From positions 806,001 to 870,000 of the forward strand of contig CAZHLJ010000001.1 in assembly GCA_964533215.1 (NCBI GenBank): a stretch of 64,000 nucleotides of DNA, given 5' to 3'. Origin of the DNA: Bact-08 sp964533215 (lineage in GTDB: Bacteria > Bacteroidota > Bacteroidia > Bacteroidales > UBA932). Positions 61,599 through 64,000 of the stretch are shown here, piece after piece (position 1 is the first letter of the stretch; each line of letters begins with the position of its first letter). The notes under the pieces were generated by a model, which saw only the letters and a program-made list of their open reading frames with translations, did not search any database and had not been told where the DNA came from. The position numbers and the translations under genes are program-made.

Positions 61599-61606
61599 CA
61601 AATATA
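61599..61606 (-). promoter_or_regulatory. -7 element TATATTTG of capA-phoH
   Basis: Minus-strand TATATTTG, five bases before the first ATG of capA, implying a very short or absent leader. It diverges from the element at 61637. Confidence 0.45.
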
Positions 61607-61636
61607 CATTTATTTTTCTCTTTCTGCTAAATTAGC

Positions 61637-61644
61637 TACTTTTG
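61637..61644 (+). promoter_or_regulatory. -7 element TACTTTTG
   Basis: Matches TAnnTTTG, 33 bases before the SPOR lipoprotein ATG. Confidence 0.45.
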
Positions 61645-61677
61645 TCAAAGTACAAATTTCCTTATGTATAGTAAATT

Positions 61678-62187
61678 ATGAGAAGGTTGAATTTGGTTGT
61701 CTTCCTCGTTGGTATCTCTTTTCTCCTCTCTGGATGTGACTGGGTAAGAGGTGAGTTGGGGATGCCGCAGTCGTCAGATCTAAAAGTGGCAAGAGAAAAA
61801 AAAATAGCTGCTGCTGCCGAACAGGCAAAAAAAGATCAGGCCCGCATAAAAATGATGGACTCTTTGGCTGCGGTTGCTGATACCCTCTCTGCCAAGCAGG
61901 ATTCTCTTAAAAACACTATTGCCGTTACGGCTTCAGATACTCAGGGGAGGTACCATGTGATTATGGGGAGTTTCAAGGATTCCCTTAATTGCAGTAAATT
62001 ATCATCAATACTCATAAAACACGGATACAAACCATCACTTGTAAAGCTTAAAAACGGCTATACACTCGTCTCTGCAGCCTCTTTCAACAATCAGGGAGAT
62101 GCAAACCGGGAGATGCAAAAGATATTGGATACAGACTATGCACCTGATGATATCTGGGTATATGATATGAAAAAAAATAACAAATAA
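61678..62187 (+). CDS. SPOR-domain lipoprotein
   Basis: A 169-residue lipoprotein: signal with lipobox LLSGC (Cys 20), a charged, possibly coiled linker (about 35-75), and a C-terminal SPOR domain (about 93-165; RYHVIMGSFKDSLNCSKLSS, GYTLVSAASFNNQGDA) that binds denuded peptidoglycan. It is probably involved in division or wall attachment. gcvT follows 17 bases later. Confidence 0.85.
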   Translation: MRRLNLVVFLVGISFLLSGCDWVRGELGMPQSSDLKVAREKKIAAAAEQAKKDQARIKMMDSLAAVADTLSAKQDSLKNTIAVTASDTQGRYHVIMGSFKDSLNCSKLSSILIKHGYKPSLVKLKNGYTLVSAASFNNQGDANREMQKILDTDYAPDDIWVYDMKKNNK

Positions 62188-62204
62188 ATATTAAAAATAA
62201 ATTA

Positions 62205-63308
62205 ATGAAAACCACTGCATTTACAGAAAAACACATCGCTTTAGGAGCAAAAATGGTACCATTTGCCGGTTACAACATGCCGGTAGAATACTTCGGAATT
62301 AACGAAGAACATAATCACGTAAGGACAAAAGTAGGAGTCTTTGATGTCTCTCATATGGGCGAGATATGGGTTAAGGGTCCAAATGCACTTGCATTTCTTC
62401 AATACACAACATCTAATGATGTTTCAGCACTCGTTCCGGGTAAGGTTCAGTACTCTTGCTTCCCTAACGGAAAAGGTGGTATTGTGGATGACCTTCTTGT
62501 TTACTGCATAGATTCAGTTACATATCTGCTTGTAGTCAATGCCTCAAATGTTGACAAAGACTATGCTCATCTATGTTCTGTAGCTCCAAAGTTCAATATC
62601 ACTCCAGGGAAGGAGTTATACAACGCTTCTGACGAGATCTGCCAGTTAGCCGTTCAAGGTCCTCTTGCACTCAAGGCAATGCAGAAGATCTGTGATCAGA
62701 ATGTGACTGATATGGAGTACTATACTTTTAAGAAATTAACTTGTGCAGGCATTCCCAACGCTATCTTCTCAACTACCGGTTACACTGGAGCGGGTGGATG
62801 CGAGATCTATGTAGCAAATGAGGATGCTGACAAATTGTGGAAGGCAGTTTTCGAAGCTGGTGCTGAGTTTGATATCAAGGCTATCGGTCTTGGTGCAAGA
62901 GACACTCTCCGTCTGGAAATGGGCTTTTGCCTTTACGGAAACGATATAGATGACACAACCTCACCAATAGAGGCAGGCCTTGGTTGGATCACCAAATTCA
63001 ACGATACCAAGGGTGACTTTATTGACAAGGATTACATGCTTAAACAAAAAGCAGAGGGGCTTAAACGCAAGCTGGTTGCTTTTGAGTTGGTAGACAAAGG
63101 CATTCCGAGACATGGCTACGAGGTTTGCGACGCATCTGGCACAGTAATTGGTGTTGTTACCTCAGGAACAATGGGCCCTTCAGTTAAAAAACCGGTTGGA
63201 ATGGCGTATGTAGCTGCAGCCTTCGGTAAGGTGGACAGCGAAATATTCATTAAGGTAAGAGACAGGCTGCTCAAGGCAAAGGTTGTGAAAGCACCTTTCT
63301 ACAAGTAG
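62205..63308 (+). CDS. gcvT: Aminomethyltransferase, glycine cleavage T protein
   Basis: A 367-residue T protein that transfers the methylene unit of glycine to tetrahydrofolate. HVRTKVGVFDVSHMGEIWV (about 37-55), IVDDLLVYC, YTGAGGCEIYVA (about 192) and TSGTMGPSVKKPVG are characteristic. No gcvH, gcvP or riboswitch is visible; the other glycine-cleavage genes lie elsewhere. Length is standard. Confidence 0.95.
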   Translation: MKTTAFTEKHIALGAKMVPFAGYNMPVEYFGINEEHNHVRTKVGVFDVSHMGEIWVKGPNALAFLQYTTSNDVSALVPGKVQYSCFPNGKGGIVDDLLVYCIDSVTYLLVVNASNVDKDYAHLCSVAPKFNITPGKELYNASDEICQLAVQGPLALKAMQKICDQNVTDMEYYTFKKLTCAGIPNAIFSTTGYTGAGGCEIYVANEDADKLWKAVFEAGAEFDIKAIGLGARDTLRLEMGFCLYGNDIDDTTSPIEAGLGWITKFNDTKGDFIDKDYMLKQKAEGLKRKLVAFELVDKGIPRHGYEVCDASGTVIGVVTSGTMGPSVKKPVGMAYVAAAFGKVDSEIFIKVRDRLLKAKVVKAPFYK

Positions 63309-63315
63309 TAACAAG

Positions 63316-63648
63316 ATGTCGGATCTCAATTGGGCAGATGAGTTATCCTGTGCGGTGACTGTCTGTGACAAGGAAGCAAATGTGGTTTACCAGAATAGTA
63401 AAGCACGCAAGACATTTAAGAAGTACGGCAATCTGATTGGCAAGAATCTGAAAGACTGCCACGGTGAGAACTCGTGGCAGAAAATTTCAGAAATGCTGGA
63501 GAGTGGGGAATCCAATACCTACACTATAGACAAACAGGGTGTAAGGAAGATGATTCACCAGACCCCATGGTTCAAGGATGGCATTCTTATGGGGCTTGTC
63601 GAGTTTTCGATAGAACTTCCGGATGAAATGCCTCACTTTATCAGATAA
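63316..63648 (+). CDS. Small PAS-domain protein
   Basis: A 110-residue protein that is nearly all one PAS domain (ELSCAVTVCDKEANVVYQN, IGKNLKDCHGENSWQKIS, QTPWFKDGILMGLVEFSIEL). No kinase or output domain is attached, so it probably acts through a partner or binds a ligand. It starts 7 bases after gcvT and may be part of the same transcript. Confidence 0.8.
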   Translation: MSDLNWADELSCAVTVCDKEANVVYQNSKARKTFKKYGNLIGKNLKDCHGENSWQKISEMLESGESNTYTIDKQGVRKMIHQTPWFKDGILMGLVEFSIELPDEMPHFIR

Positions 63649-63663
63649 TTTAACTTTTCAGTA

Positions 63664-64000
63664 ATGGCAAAATTCAGATTTGTTCACAACAACATCAATG
63701 TAAGGGATCTGCAAAAAAGCATTGATTTCTACAATGAGGCACTAGGGCTTACAGAGACCAGAAGAATTGTCCGGGATGAGTTCATTATTGTATTTCTTGC
63801 TGATGGTCAATCGGAACATCAGTTGGAACTTACATGGCTCAAAAATTGGGATAAGCCCTATAATCTTGGTGATAATGAGTTCCATCTGGCGTTCAGGACG
63901 GACGACTTCGATTCTGCCTATAAAAAACATAAGGAGATGGGATGTATATGCTTCGAAAATCCGAAGATGGGTATATATTTCATAACAGATCCCGATGGTT
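63664..64000 (+). CDS. Glyoxalase/VOC-family protein (3' end cut by window)
   Basis: The first 112 residues of a VOC-fold protein like lactoylglutathione lyase: FVHNNINVRDLQKSIDFYN (metal His at about residue 8), LELTWLKNW, EFHLAFRTDDFDSAY and the end FITDPDG, where GloA has its last Glu in the next strand. The C-terminus is missing. Family is clear; lactoylglutathione lyase activity is likely but not proven. Confidence 0.8.
   Translation, partial: MAKFRFVHNNINVRDLQKSIDFYNEALGLTETRRIVRDEFIIVFLADGQSEHQLELTWLKNWDKPYNLGDNEFHLAFRTDDFDSAYKKHKEMGCICFENPKMGIYFITDPDG

Noticed and set aside
62188..62204. Glycine riboswitch ahead of gcvT
   Set aside because: Only 17 bases separate the genes, far too short, and nothing resembling the aptamer is seen.

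Overview
The window is chromosomal DNA from an anaerobic member of the Bacteroidota, most likely order Bacteroidales; I could not place it more finely. The lineage call rests on many TAnnTTTG-type -7 promoter elements just upstream of genes, a TonB-dependent receptor paired with a DUF4249 lipoprotein, a FISUMP lipoprotein, an HU-CCDC81 protein, LytTR regulators, an ECF sigma/FecR pair and weak Shine-Dalgarno use. Two [FeFe]-hydrogenases and an oxygen-sensitive class I fumarase point to strict fermentative metabolism.

Region by region. 0.2-9.2 kb: one operon with two successive NuoE-NuoF-HydA sets. The second NuoF is fused to a GltD/NfnB-like NAD(P)H:FAD module, so the operon could link H2, NADH, ferredoxin and perhaps NADPH. 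9.2-14.6 kb: TonB receptor plus DUF4249 lipoprotein, convergent with a LytS/LytTR-type two-component system; two GTCTACA repeats 21 bp apart lie upstream of the receptor. 14.6-22 kb: envelope signalling, with an RsbW-like ATPase, an ECF sigma/anti-sigma pair flanked by two related barrel-less CarboxypepD_reg proteins, an HprK-like kinase, and a LiaF-like/LytTR membrane pair. 22-23.3 kb: a Cys-rich small exported protein and a His-rich exported helical protein with an internal duplication. 23.3-26.8 kb: DUF5131, an ICMT-family methyltransferase, a lipoprotein and a DUF4932 metalloprotease-like protein.

26.8-37.8 kb: an AT-rich accessory island ending at a tRNA-Asn, with all of its own genes on the minus strand. 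It carries a Vat-like acetyltransferase, a GNAT gene remnant, a TonB C-terminal-domain protein, two hypotheticals, an internally deleted group II intron (plus strand), and a two-gene unit that looks like an anti-phage system: a Rad50-like zinc-hook ATPase with a HEPN-like tail, and an Mrr-type nuclease fused to a STAND NTPase. The unit is flanked by a 15-bp inverted repeat, and an imperfect palindrome of about 220 bp lies between it and the tRNA.

37.9-64 kb: core genome. It holds an HU-CCDC81 protein, metG, dnaG, trpS, recA, rlmN, a Ca2+-type P-ATPase, recX, prfB with its autoregulatory +1 frameshift site, class I fumarase, a metallophosphoesterase, a LemA/TPM cluster, a FISUMP lipoprotein, ApbE, a Tat-exported D-aminoacylase, CapA-PhoH, a SPOR lipoprotein, gcvT, a PAS protein and a glyoxalase-family gene cut by the window end.
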